DNA of 64,000 nucleotides. It comes from Caulobacter zeae (GTDB lineage Bacteria > Pseudomonadota > Alphaproteobacteria > Caulobacterales > Caulobacteraceae). The stretch covers positions 120,957-184,956 of the forward strand of contig NZ_PJRS01000028.1 in the NCBI RefSeq assembly GCF_002858925.1, written 5' to 3'. The translations under genes and the position numbers were made by a program. The stretch's first letter is position 1. Every line of letters starts with the position of its first letter. Positions 17,658 through 24,708 of this stretch are shown piece after piece. The notes under the pieces were generated by a model, which had not been told where the DNA came from, searched no databases, and worked only from the letters and a program-made list of their open reading frames with translations.

Positions 17658-17987
17658 TCAGCCGCCGACGACGTCGATGCCCAGCGGCGCGCCGCCTTCG
17701 GCGATGGCGATCAGGCGGTCGACATTGGGATGGGCGCCGGGGTTTTCGCGGGCGTCGGCCGTGTGTTCGGCGAAGACGGCCAGGCCGTGCTCGGCGGCCC
17801 TGGCGTCGAGGGCGCCGAAGGCCTGCTTCAGGTACTGGTAGACGGCGACCGAGCCCTTCTTGCCAGGCTGGTTCTCGATGCTGGCGACCACGGTCCCTTC
17901 GGCGTCGACGAGGTCGACACGGGCCACGCCGTCGATGGCCGGCAATTGCTGAAGGTTGTCCTTGAAGGTCGTGCTGGGCTGGATCAT
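17658..17987 (-). CDS. DUF2322 family protein
   Basis: A 109-residue soluble protein recognised as DUF2322 from its order of motifs: LPAIDGVARVDLVDAEG, IENQPGKKGSVAVYQYL, then the highly conserved GLAVFAEHTADARENPGAHP and NVDRLIAIA. Function is unknown. It stands between the TonB-like gene and icd on the same strand, separated from icd by a strong terminator, so it is transcribed independently. Confidence 0.82.
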   Translation of the reverse strand: MIQPSTTFKDNLQQLPAIDGVARVDLVDAEGTVVASIENQPGKKGSVAVYQYLKQAFGALDARAAEHGLAVFAEHTADARENPGAHPNVDRLIAIAEGGAPLGIDVVGG

Positions 17988-18049
17988 CGCCGGCTTTCTT
18001 GAATTCCAGAGTGGGGCGGGCCTTTAGCATCCTCCGGATGCTCGCCCAA

Positions 18050-18080
18050 AGAAAAAGGCCCTCCCGCGAGGGAGGGCCTT
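18050..18080 (-). terminator. Rho-independent terminator of icd
   Basis: A perfect 11-bp stem (AAGGCCCTCCC at 18055-18065 and GGGAGGGCCTT at 18070-18080) with a GCGA loop. On the minus strand it is followed by a run of T (A-tract at 18052-18056 on the plus strand), placed 26 bases after the icd stop. Confidence 0.9.
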
Positions 18081-18105
18081 CGTCCTTACCGGAAGGTCGG
18101 TCGCC

Positions 18106-19320
18106 TTAGGCGGCCATGGCCTTCTGCAGGTTCTCGTCGATCTTGTCGAGGAAGCCTTCGGTGGTCAGCCAGCCTTGCTTGTCGCCGACGAGCAGGGCCA
18201 GGTCCTTGGTCATGAAGCCGCTTTCGACGGTGTCGATGCAGACCTTTTCCAGGGTGGCGGCGAACTTGGCCAGTTCCTGGTTGTCGTCGAGCTTGGCGCG
18301 GTGGGCCAGGCCACGGGTCCAGGCGAAGATCGAGGCGATCGAGTTGGTCGAGGTCGACTCGCCCTTCTGGTGCTGGCGGTAGTGACGGGTCACCGTGCCG
18401 TGGGCGGCTTCGGCTTCCACGGTCTTGCCGTCCGGCGTCATCAGCACCGAGGTCATCAGGCCCAGCGAGCCGAAGCCTTGAGCCACGATGTCCGACTGCA
18501 CGTCGCCGTCGTAGTTCTTGCAGGCCCAGACGTAGCCGCCCGACCACTTCAGCGCCGAGGCGACCATGTCGTCGATCAGGCGGTGTTCGTAGTGGATGCC
18601 CAGAGCCTTGAACTGCTCGGCGTAGTGCTCGTCGTAGACCTCTTGGAACAGGTCCTTGAAGCGGCCGTCATAGGCCTTGAGGATCGTGTTCTTGGTCGAC
18701 AGGTAGACCGGGTACTTGCGGTTCAGGCCGTAGGCGAACGAGGCGTGGGCGAACTCGCGGATCGACTCGTCGATGTTGTACATGGCCATGGCCACGCCCG
18801 AACCCGGAGCCTTGTAGACTTCGTGTTCGATGGTCTCGCCGTCTTCGCCGACGAACTTGATCGTCAGGGTGCCCTTGCCGGGGAACTTGAAGTCGGTGGC
18901 GCGGTATTGGTCGCCGAAGGCGTGGCGGCCGACGATGATCGGCTGGGTCCAGCCCGGCACCAGGCGCGGCACGTTCTGGCAGATGATCGGCTCACGGAAG
19001 ATCACGCCGCCCAGGATGTTGCGGATCGTGCCGTTCGGCGACTTCCACATCTTCTTGAGGTTGAACTCGGTGACGCGCTGCTCATCGGGGGTGATGGTGG
19101 CGCACTTCACGGCCACGCCGTGCTTCTTGGTGGCCTCGGCGGCGTCGATCGTCACCTGGTCGTTGGTGGCGTCGCGGTTCTCGACCGACAGGTCGTAGTA
19201 GTCGAGTTCCAGGTCCAGATACGGGAAGATCAGCTTATCCTTGATGAGCTTCCAGATGATCCGGGTCATTTCGTCGCCGTCCATGTCGACGACGGGATTG
19301 GCGACTTTGATCTTGGCCAT
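18106..19320 (-). CDS. icd: NADP-dependent isocitrate dehydrogenase
   Basis: A 404-residue enzyme of the eukaryote-like (type II) NADP isocitrate dehydrogenases, oxidatively decarboxylating isocitrate to 2-oxoglutarate in the citric acid cycle. Motifs include [14 protein letters not shown] at the start, the substrate loop KSPNGTIRN, and the metal/cofactor region [20 protein letters not shown] followed by [11 protein letters not shown]. Length is usual for this group. The ATG at 19320 is chosen because it begins the conserved MAKIKVANP and has GGAAGA before it; the longer frame upstream is non-coding. The gene stands alone and ends in a clear terminator. Confidence 0.96.
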   Translation of the reverse strand: MAKIKVANPVVDMDGDEMTRIIWKLIKDKLIFPYLDLELDYYDLSVENRDATNDQVTIDAAEATKKHGVAVKCATITPDEQRVTEFNLKKMWKSPNGTIRNILGGVIFREPIICQNVPRLVPGWTQPIIVGRHAFGDQYRATDFKFPGKGTLTIKFVGEDGETIEHEVYKAPGSGVAMAMYNIDESIREFAHASFAYGLNRKYPVYLSTKNTILKAYDGRFKDLFQEVYDEHYAEQFKALGIHYEHRLIDDMVASALKWSGGYVWACKNYDGDVQSDIVAQGFGSLGLMTSVLMTPDGKTVEAEAAHGTVTRHYRQHQKGESTSTNSIASIFAWTRGLAHRAKLDDNQELAKFAATLEKVCIDTVESGFMTKDLALLVGDKQGWLTTEGFLDKIDENLQKAMAA

Positions 19321-19581
19321 TGCGGGGTCTTCCTCTCGCGGTGGCGCGCTCTGACGCTCGGCGCACAGGGCCGAAACGTGGCGCGGACGGCGAGCCCTAT
19401 AGACTGTTGCGGCCGTTGGGGAAAGGCTGCGTGGTGCGACGTCCGATGGTCGAGCGCGGCATTCCACCGCAGGCGACATGGACCCCGCGCCGCCCTAATG
19501 GGTTGTGGCTGCGCTGGCCGTCCCGCGTGGGGACGAGAGTGGGGAGCGGGTTTGGACAACTTGTGGCGTCATACGGACGTG

Positions 19582-22071
19582 ATGTCGCCCCTTGCGCGCC
19601 GACTGCTGGCTTTCGCCGCCCTGCTGTCGATCGCCGTGACCGGCCTCGTCACGGCCGTGACGTTCTATTTCGTGCAGCAGAGCGCCGCCGAGACCCAGAT
19701 GCGGCACCTGGCCGAATATGTCGGCGAGCGGGTCAAGACCGAGGACCGGTTGTTCTCCGACCTCGTGAAGGTTCACGACGCCGCCAGCCTGGCCCTGATG
19801 CGCCGTATTCGCGAGATCGAGCCCGACATCGACGGCCAGTTCGACCTGCTGTTCCCCGAATTCGGCGACGGCACCCGCCGCACCGCGCCGCGCCTCTATG
19901 ACGGCGGGCGCACGGGCAATCACTACGTCTACGGCATCGGCGGTTTCGTGCCGCAGGCCCGGGAGCTGACCCGCGAGGACAAGGCCTTGATGGTGGCGGC
20001 CATGGAGGTCGTCGCCAACGCCGGCGAGACCGAGATCGGCCACTACGACAACTTCTACTTCTTCACGCCGCAGACCCGGCTGGTGATGTTCGGGCCCAAG
20101 CGCAAGGACCGGCTGCTCTACTACCGCCAGGACGCGCCCCCGAGCCTGGACATCGCCAAGGAGGAGATGAGCCAGCTCACCCTGCCGGCCAACAATCCGC
20201 AGCGGGTGATGAAGTGCACCAAGCTGCGCAAGCTGATCTCCAACCCCAGCGGCCGCGGGCTGAACGCGGCCTGCGTGACCCCGTTCGACATCGGCGAGCG
20301 GCATGTCGGCGCCTGGGGCACCAGCCTGTCGCTGGACTCTTTCCTGCTGCGGGCGGTCGGCGACGCGCTGCCGGGCGGGCAGAACATGATCGTCTCGTCC
20401 GACGGCGAACTGATCGCCGCGCCGGGCCTGGCCGCCGACGGGGTGGTCGACGCGGCCCAACTGGCCAAGGTGCAGTCGCGCGAGCGGGTGGCCGACCTGG
20501 TCGCCCAAATCCGCAAGCACGGCGGCGACGTCGGGGCCCTGCGCGACCGCAGCGGCGACCGCGTGGTGGCCTACGGGCGGATGAAGGAGCCCGACTGGTA
20601 CTTCCTGATGACCTTCCGTTCGGACCAGATCGTCTGGAACGCGGTCAAGACGGCGTCCTGGGTGCTGCTGTTCGGCGTGGTCGGGGTCGTGGCCCAGCTC
20701 TTCCTGCTCTACCGTCTGATGGCCCGCGAGGTGGTGGCGCCCCTGCGCGGCCTGGGCGAGGCCCACCGCGCCGACGACGGCGCGGCGGCCGCCCGCATCG
20801 AGGCCCGCGGCGACGAGATCGGGGCCCTGGCCAGGGCTTTGCGCAAGCAGCGCGAGGTGCACGAGGATCTGCTGCGCTCGCTGGAAGTGCGCGTGGCCGA
20901 ACGCACCCGCGAACTGGAAAAGGCCAACCAGGCCAAGTCGGTGTTCCTGGCCAATATGAGCCACGAGCTGCGCACGCCGCTGAACGGCGTCATCGCGGTC
21001 GGGGACCGCCTGGCCGAGGAGAGCGACCCGGCCCGCCGCCGCGAGCTGGCGGCGCTGGTGGCCTCGTCGGGGCGACTGCTGGAGCAGGTGCTGGGCGACA
21101 TCCTCGACGTCTCCAAGATCGAGGCCGGCGAGTTCCAACTGACCTTCGCGCCCTTCGACCTGGAGGGCCTGGTGGCCGGCATGGCCGAGCTGCACCGCGC
21201 CTCGGCCGAGGCCAAGGGCCTGGCCTTCTCGTGGTCGGTCGCGCCCGACGCCATCGGCCGCTACGACGGCGACGCCGGCCGCATCAGCCAGATCCTGTCG
21301 AATCTCTTGGGCAACGCGGTGAAGTTCACCAGCGTCGGCGGCGTTGACCTGTCGGTGGAGAAGGTGGGCGAGCTGGTCCGCTTCAGCATCAGCGACACCG
21401 GGGTCGGCTTCGACGACGCGGTGCGTGAGCGTTTGTTCAAGCGCTTCGTCCAGGCCGACCAGTCGATCACCCGCCAGTTCGGCGGCACGGGGCTGGGGCT
21501 GTCGATCTGCGCGGCCCTGGCCGAGATGATGGGCGGCTCGATCGACGCGCGGGCCGTGGTCGGGCGCGGGGCGACCTTCATCGTCGAGCTGCCGCTACAG
21601 CCCTCGACCGAGAGCCTCGACCACGACCATGCCGACGACGAGGGGCCGGTCTCGCTGGAGGGCATGCGGGTGCTGGTGGCCGAGGACCATCCGGGCAACC
21701 GCAAGGTGGTCGAGATCGTACTGGAGCCGTTCGGGGTCGACCTGACCATGGTCGAGGACGGCGAGGCGGCGCTGCGGGCGCTGGAAGCCCAGCCGTTCGA
21801 CGCCGTGCTGATGGACATGCAGATGCCGGTGATGGACGGACTGACCGCCACCCGGGAGCTGCGCGCCCGCGAGGCGGCGGCCGACTCCGACCCGATCCTG
21901 GTGATCATGCTGACCGCCAACGCCATGGACGAGCACATCGCCGCGGCCCACGCCGCCGGGGCCGACCTGCACGTGGCCAAGCCGCTCAATCCTGGCCTGC
22001 TGGTCCAGGCCCTGGCTGCGGCGCGGCATCGCGCCGCCGCCCACGAAGTCGCCTCCAGGCTTGAAGGCTGA
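19582..22071 (+). CDS. Hybrid sensor histidine kinase/response regulator
   Basis: An 829-residue inner-membrane hybrid kinase. Order: membrane helix at about 7-30, a large periplasmic sensor of Cache-like length (about 30-350), second helix near 357-383, a HAMP-like linker, a short coiled region, HisKA with His461 in SHELRTPLNG, HATPase (SNLLGNAVKF, DTGVGFDD, GGTGLGLSI), then a receiver domain (about 694-820) with Asp745 in MDMQMPVMDG. A separate phosphotransfer protein is probably needed downstream. The ATG at 19582 precedes the first helix; upstream in-frame codons are antisense to icd. Confidence 0.9.
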   Translation: MSPLARRLLAFAALLSIAVTGLVTAVTFYFVQQSAAETQMRHLAEYVGERVKTEDRLFSDLVKVHDAASLALMRRIREIEPDIDGQFDLLFPEFGDGTRRTAPRLYDGGRTGNHYVYGIGGFVPQARELTREDKALMVAAMEVVANAGETEIGHYDNFYFFTPQTRLVMFGPKRKDRLLYYRQDAPPSLDIAKEEMSQLTLPANNPQRVMKCTKLRKLISNPSGRGLNAACVTPFDIGERHVGAWGTSLSLDSFLLRAVGDALPGGQNMIVSSDGELIAAPGLAADGVVDAAQLAKVQSRERVADLVAQIRKHGGDVGALRDRSGDRVVAYGRMKEPDWYFLMTFRSDQIVWNAVKTASWVLLFGVVGVVAQLFLLYRLMAREVVAPLRGLGEAHRADDGAAAARIEARGDEIGALARALRKQREVHEDLLRSLEVRVAERTRELEKANQAKSVFLANMSHELRTPLNGVIAVGDRLAEESDPARRRELAALVASSGRLLEQVLGDILDVSKIEAGEFQLTFAPFDLEGLVAGMAELHRASAEAKGLAFSWSVAPDAIGRYDGDAGRISQILSNLLGNAVKFTSVGGVDLSVEKVGELVRFSISDTGVGFDDAVRERLFKRFVQADQSITRQFGGTGLGLSICAALAEMMGGSIDARAVVGRGATFIVELPLQPSTESLDHDHADDEGPVSLEGMRVLVAEDHPGNRKVVEIVLEPFGVDLTMVEDGEAALRALEAQPFDAVLMDMQMPVMDGLTATRELRAREAAADSDPILVIMLTANAMDEHIAAAHAAGADLHVAKPLNPGLLVQALAAARHRAAAHEVASRLEG

Positions 22072-22146
22072 GGCCTTAGCGACTATCTGACCGGCCATAA
22101 TCGAGCGAGGCCACGTCCTCCACCGTCTTTCCAGGCGGGTTTAAGT

Positions 22147-22160
22147 CCGGGACGGCCCGG
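22147..22160 (+). promoter_or_regulatory. Guanidine-II (mini-ykkC)-like hairpin
   Basis: CCGGG-ACGG-CCCGG forms a 5-bp stem closed by an ACGR tetraloop, the signature of each hairpin in the guanidine-II riboswitch. It ends 10 bases before the AAGGGA ribosome-binding site of the SugE/Gdx gene. The class normally has two such hairpins; I find no second ACGR loop, only a weak GAGG-CCACGT-CCTC stem near 22115. Confidence 0.45.
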
Positions 22161-22183
22161 CGTTCTTGCAAAGGGACGCCGTC

Positions 22184-22504
22184 ATGGCTTGGATATTCCT
22201 CATCATCGCTGGCCTGCTGGAAGTGGTCTGGGCCTTCTTCATGAAGGCCTCGGAGGGCTTCTCGAAGCCCTGGCCGAGCATCGCCACGATCATCTTCATG
22301 TTCGCCAGCTTCGGCCTTTTGTCGCTGTCGATGAAGTCGCTGCCGCTGGGCACGGCCTACACCATCTGGACCGGCATCGGCGCGGTCGGGGCCTTCGTGG
22401 TCGGCGTGGCGGTGCTGGGCGAGCAGCTCAGCGTCATGCGCGTGATCGCCGCGGTGCTGATCGTCAGCGGCCTCGTCTTGATGAAGCTGTCGTCGTCGCA
22501 CTGA
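22184..22504 (+). CDS. gdx: SMR-family guanidinium exporter (SugE/Gdx type)
   Basis: A 106-residue four-helix small multidrug resistance protein. It matches the SugE/Gdx branch rather than EmrE: AGLLEVVWAFFMKASEGF contains the essential membrane glutamate, and LPLGTAYTIWTGIGAVGAF is the branch-specific second signature. Gdx proteins export guanidinium in exchange for protons in characterised bacteria. The ATG at 22184 follows AAAGGGA; the preceding in-frame codons form the leader hairpin. A guanidine-II-like hairpin upstream supports the assignment. Confidence 0.88.
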   Translation: MAWIFLIIAGLLEVVWAFFMKASEGFSKPWPSIATIIFMFASFGLLSLSMKSLPLGTAYTIWTGIGAVGAFVVGVAVLGEQLSVMRVIAAVLIVSGLVLMKLSSSH

Positions 22505-22522
22505 GCCGCGCGTGGTCCTCGT

Positions 22523-22592
22523 CCTTCGACAAGCTCAGGATGAGGACCAAGGAGCGGCTCAGTAGAGAACCTCACCCTGAGCCTGTCGAAGG
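22523..22592. repeat. Inverted dispersed repeat CCTTCGACAAGCTCAGG
   Basis: CCTTCGACAAGCTCAGG (22523-22539) and CCTGAGCCTGTCGAAGG (22576-22592) are inverted copies with one mismatch, about 36 bases apart, between two convergent genes. This unit is a familiar intergenic repeat in Caulobacter-like genomes and can act as a transcription end. Confidence 0.75.
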
Positions 22593-22612
22593 GCGGGGTT
22601 TTCGCTTGGCGC

Positions 22613-23641
22613 CTATTTCGCCTTCTCCGCCGCCTGCAACACCGTCCGCGTGACCTCGAGCATCAGGGCGTCGCGGTCGGCTTCCTCGAGCGGCGAGGCC
22701 TTGAGCAGGATCGCCAGGGCGAAGCGCCGGCCGTCCTTCAGGCGGACCATGGCCAACACGTTGTCGGCCGCGGTCTGGCCCAGGTCCCACGGCGTCGCCG
22801 AGGTGATCGCCGCCAGCCGCGCGCCGGCCGGCAGGGCGGGACGCAGGCGCTCGCCGGCCGCCGCTTCCATCATGCGTAGCATCCGGCGGCGACCCTCCTG
22901 GCTGGTCAGTTCGGCCTGGTTCAGGGCCTCGAGGAAGCGCACGGCCGCCAGGGGCGTCGTGGAGTCGTGCGGGTCGGCCAGATAGTCCCGCCAGGCTTTG
23001 CGGCGGGTCGCCTCGGGCGTGGCGAGCACCGCCTTGCGCCAGGCCTGGCCGCGCCACTCGGCCCGGAACGAGGCCGCGCCCGTCTGTTCGGGCAGCAGTT
23101 GGCGGGCGTAGCGGTCGACCCGCAGGTTCTCGACCTTCTTCAGGTCCAGCCAGGCGGTGACTGCGCCAGGACCTCCGATCCGCTTCATCAGCACGTCGGC
23201 GGCGGTGTTGTCGCCGCCCGCCACGGCGTGTTTCAGCAGTTCCTCGACCGTCCAGCGTCGCCGGCTGGGCCAGGCGTCGGCGACGCCGCTGGGCGGCGGC
23301 GACAGGTCGACGTCCTCGATCGTGATCGTCTCGCGCAGCGACAGGGCCTTGGCCTCGACCTCGGCCAGAACCGCCGCGCCCAGCGCCGCCGTCCAGATCC
23401 CGGCCAGCGGAAACAGGTGGTCGCCGGCCACCGTGGCCCGTTGGGGGGTGGTCAGGTCCTGCACCGCCACGCCCAGGTCGCCGGGGCGGGCGCGCTCGGC
23501 GATGGCGGTCAGCTTGTGGCTCATGGTCTCGTGGTCGAAGGTCGGGTCTTCCTGGCCGGCCAGCGGCGGCTCGCGGCAGGCCGAGAGCGCCGCCGGCAGG
23601 GCGGGCATGGCGAGGGCGGCGAGCAGGGCGCGGCGATGCAT
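22613..23641 (-). CDS. Class A beta-lactamase-fold lipoprotein, catalytic residues lost
   Basis: A 342-residue exported protein with signal and lipobox ALSAC (Cys22) and a class A beta-lactamase fold. The nucleophile motif S-x-x-K reads GIWT (Gly81, Thr84), S-D-N reads GDN (143-145) in VAGGDNTAADVLM, the E-x-x-L-N omega-loop motif is not visible, and the K-T-G strand reads ITSATPWDLGQTA. The framework around these positions is well conserved, so the protein is folded but should not hydrolyse beta-lactams. It may bind peptidoglycan or a partner. Convergent with the gdx gene across an inverted repeat. Confidence 0.8.
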   Translation of the reverse strand: MHRRALLAALAMPALPAALSACREPPLAGQEDPTFDHETMSHKLTAIAERARPGDLGVAVQDLTTPQRATVAGDHLFPLAGIWTAALGAAVLAEVEAKALSLRETITIEDVDLSPPPSGVADAWPSRRRWTVEELLKHAVAGGDNTAADVLMKRIGGPGAVTAWLDLKKVENLRVDRYARQLLPEQTGAASFRAEWRGQAWRKAVLATPEATRRKAWRDYLADPHDSTTPLAAVRFLEALNQAELTSQEGRRRMLRMMEAAAGERLRPALPAGARLAAITSATPWDLGQTAADNVLAMVRLKDGRRFALAILLKASPLEEADRDALMLEVTRTVLQAAEKAK

Positions 23642-23737
23642 CGGGGTCGAAAGCCTCCAAGCGTGAGTGGAGGCTAAACGCGCCAGACGACGGTTCGGAC
23701 TTGCGTCAAAGTGTGGCTCGACGGCAAAGGGACGCCC

Positions 23738-24541
23738 ATGACCGCCGAAACGAATTCTGAAATCGTCCGCACGCCCCCCTGCGTGATCCTCAACGCCCCG
23801 CAGCTGGCCGAGAACATCGGCTCGGTCGCCCGGGTCATGGCCAATTTCGGCCTCTACGAGCTGCGGCTGGTCAATCCGCGCGACGGCTGGCCGCAAGAGC
23901 GGGCCTGGGCCAGCGCCTCGGGCGCCAGCTGGCCGCTGGACGACGCCAAGGTGTTCGACAGCCTGGCCGAGGCGATCGCCGACCTGCATCTGGTCTACGC
24001 CACCACCGCCCGCCCGCGCGAGACGCGCCTGCCGGTCTACACCCCGCGTGAATCCGCCGGCCACCTGGCGGAGGAAGTCGAGCAGGGCCGCAAGGTCGGC
24101 TTGTTGTTCGGCGGCGAGCGCGCCGGCCTGGAGACCGACGACATCGCCCTGTGCCAGGCCATCGTCTCGATCCCGATCGACGAGCGCTTCCGTTCGCTGA
24201 ATCTTGCCCAGGCCGTGTCGATCAACGCCTACGAATGGAAGATGACGGTCGACGACCGCCCCTGGAAGAAGTTCGAGCTGAACGTCGAAGGTCCGGCCGA
24301 CCAGGCCGCGATGATGGGTCTGTACGAGCACCTGGAGAACGAGCTCGACAAGGCCGGCTTCTACCATCCGCCCGAGAAGAAGCCGTCGATGGTGCGCAAC
24401 CTGCGTGTCCCGCTGGCCCGCGCCCGCCTGACCGACCAGGAGGTGCGCACCTTCCGCGGCGTGATCACCGCCCTGTCGAAGGGGCGGGGCCGGGTGCTGG
24501 CCAAGCTGGCCCAGAAGGCGGCCGACAAGGGTGAGGATTGA
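23738..24541 (+). CDS. trmJ: tRNA methyltransferase TrmJ (SPOUT family)
   Basis: A 267-residue SPOUT-class methyltransferase of the TrmJ branch, which 2'-O-methylates nucleotide 32 in tRNAs using S-adenosylmethionine. Motif 1 is LNAPQLAENIGSVARVMANF, motif 2 LLFGGERAGL, and motif 3, part of the knotted cofactor site, ERFRSLNLAQAVSINAYEW. The ATG at 23738 has AAAGGGA in front; the earlier frame start at 23711 lacks one. It is followed after 168 bases by a TonB-dependent receptor gene. Confidence 0.9.
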   Translation: MTAETNSEIVRTPPCVILNAPQLAENIGSVARVMANFGLYELRLVNPRDGWPQERAWASASGASWPLDDAKVFDSLAEAIADLHLVYATTARPRETRLPVYTPRESAGHLAEEVEQGRKVGLLFGGERAGLETDDIALCQAIVSIPIDERFRSLNLAQAVSINAYEWKMTVDDRPWKKFELNVEGPADQAAMMGLYEHLENELDKAGFYHPPEKKPSMVRNLRVPLARARLTDQEVRTFRGVITALSKGRGRVLAKLAQKAADKGED

Positions 24542-24708
24542 CGGCGAGGTCCGGATATCCAAAGGGCTCGCCGCAGTAACCGGTGTCTCACCTTACGGCG
24601 CTTTAATTTCCGCGCTGGCGCAAACGCCGCTATCCAGCCAAAATCTGCAACCATGGTCCAGGTTGTGGGATAGCCGGCGGTTGAACGCCGGGGCTTGGGA
24701 TAGGGGGC

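Noticed and set aside
18175..19581. Upstream extension of the hybrid kinase frame
   Set aside because: It runs antisense through icd and only stays open because of base composition; the kinase's first membrane helix follows the ATG at 19582.
22613..23641. Reading the beta-lactamase-fold gene as an antibiotic resistance gene
   Set aside because: All catalytic motifs are replaced, so hydrolysis of beta-lactams is not expected.
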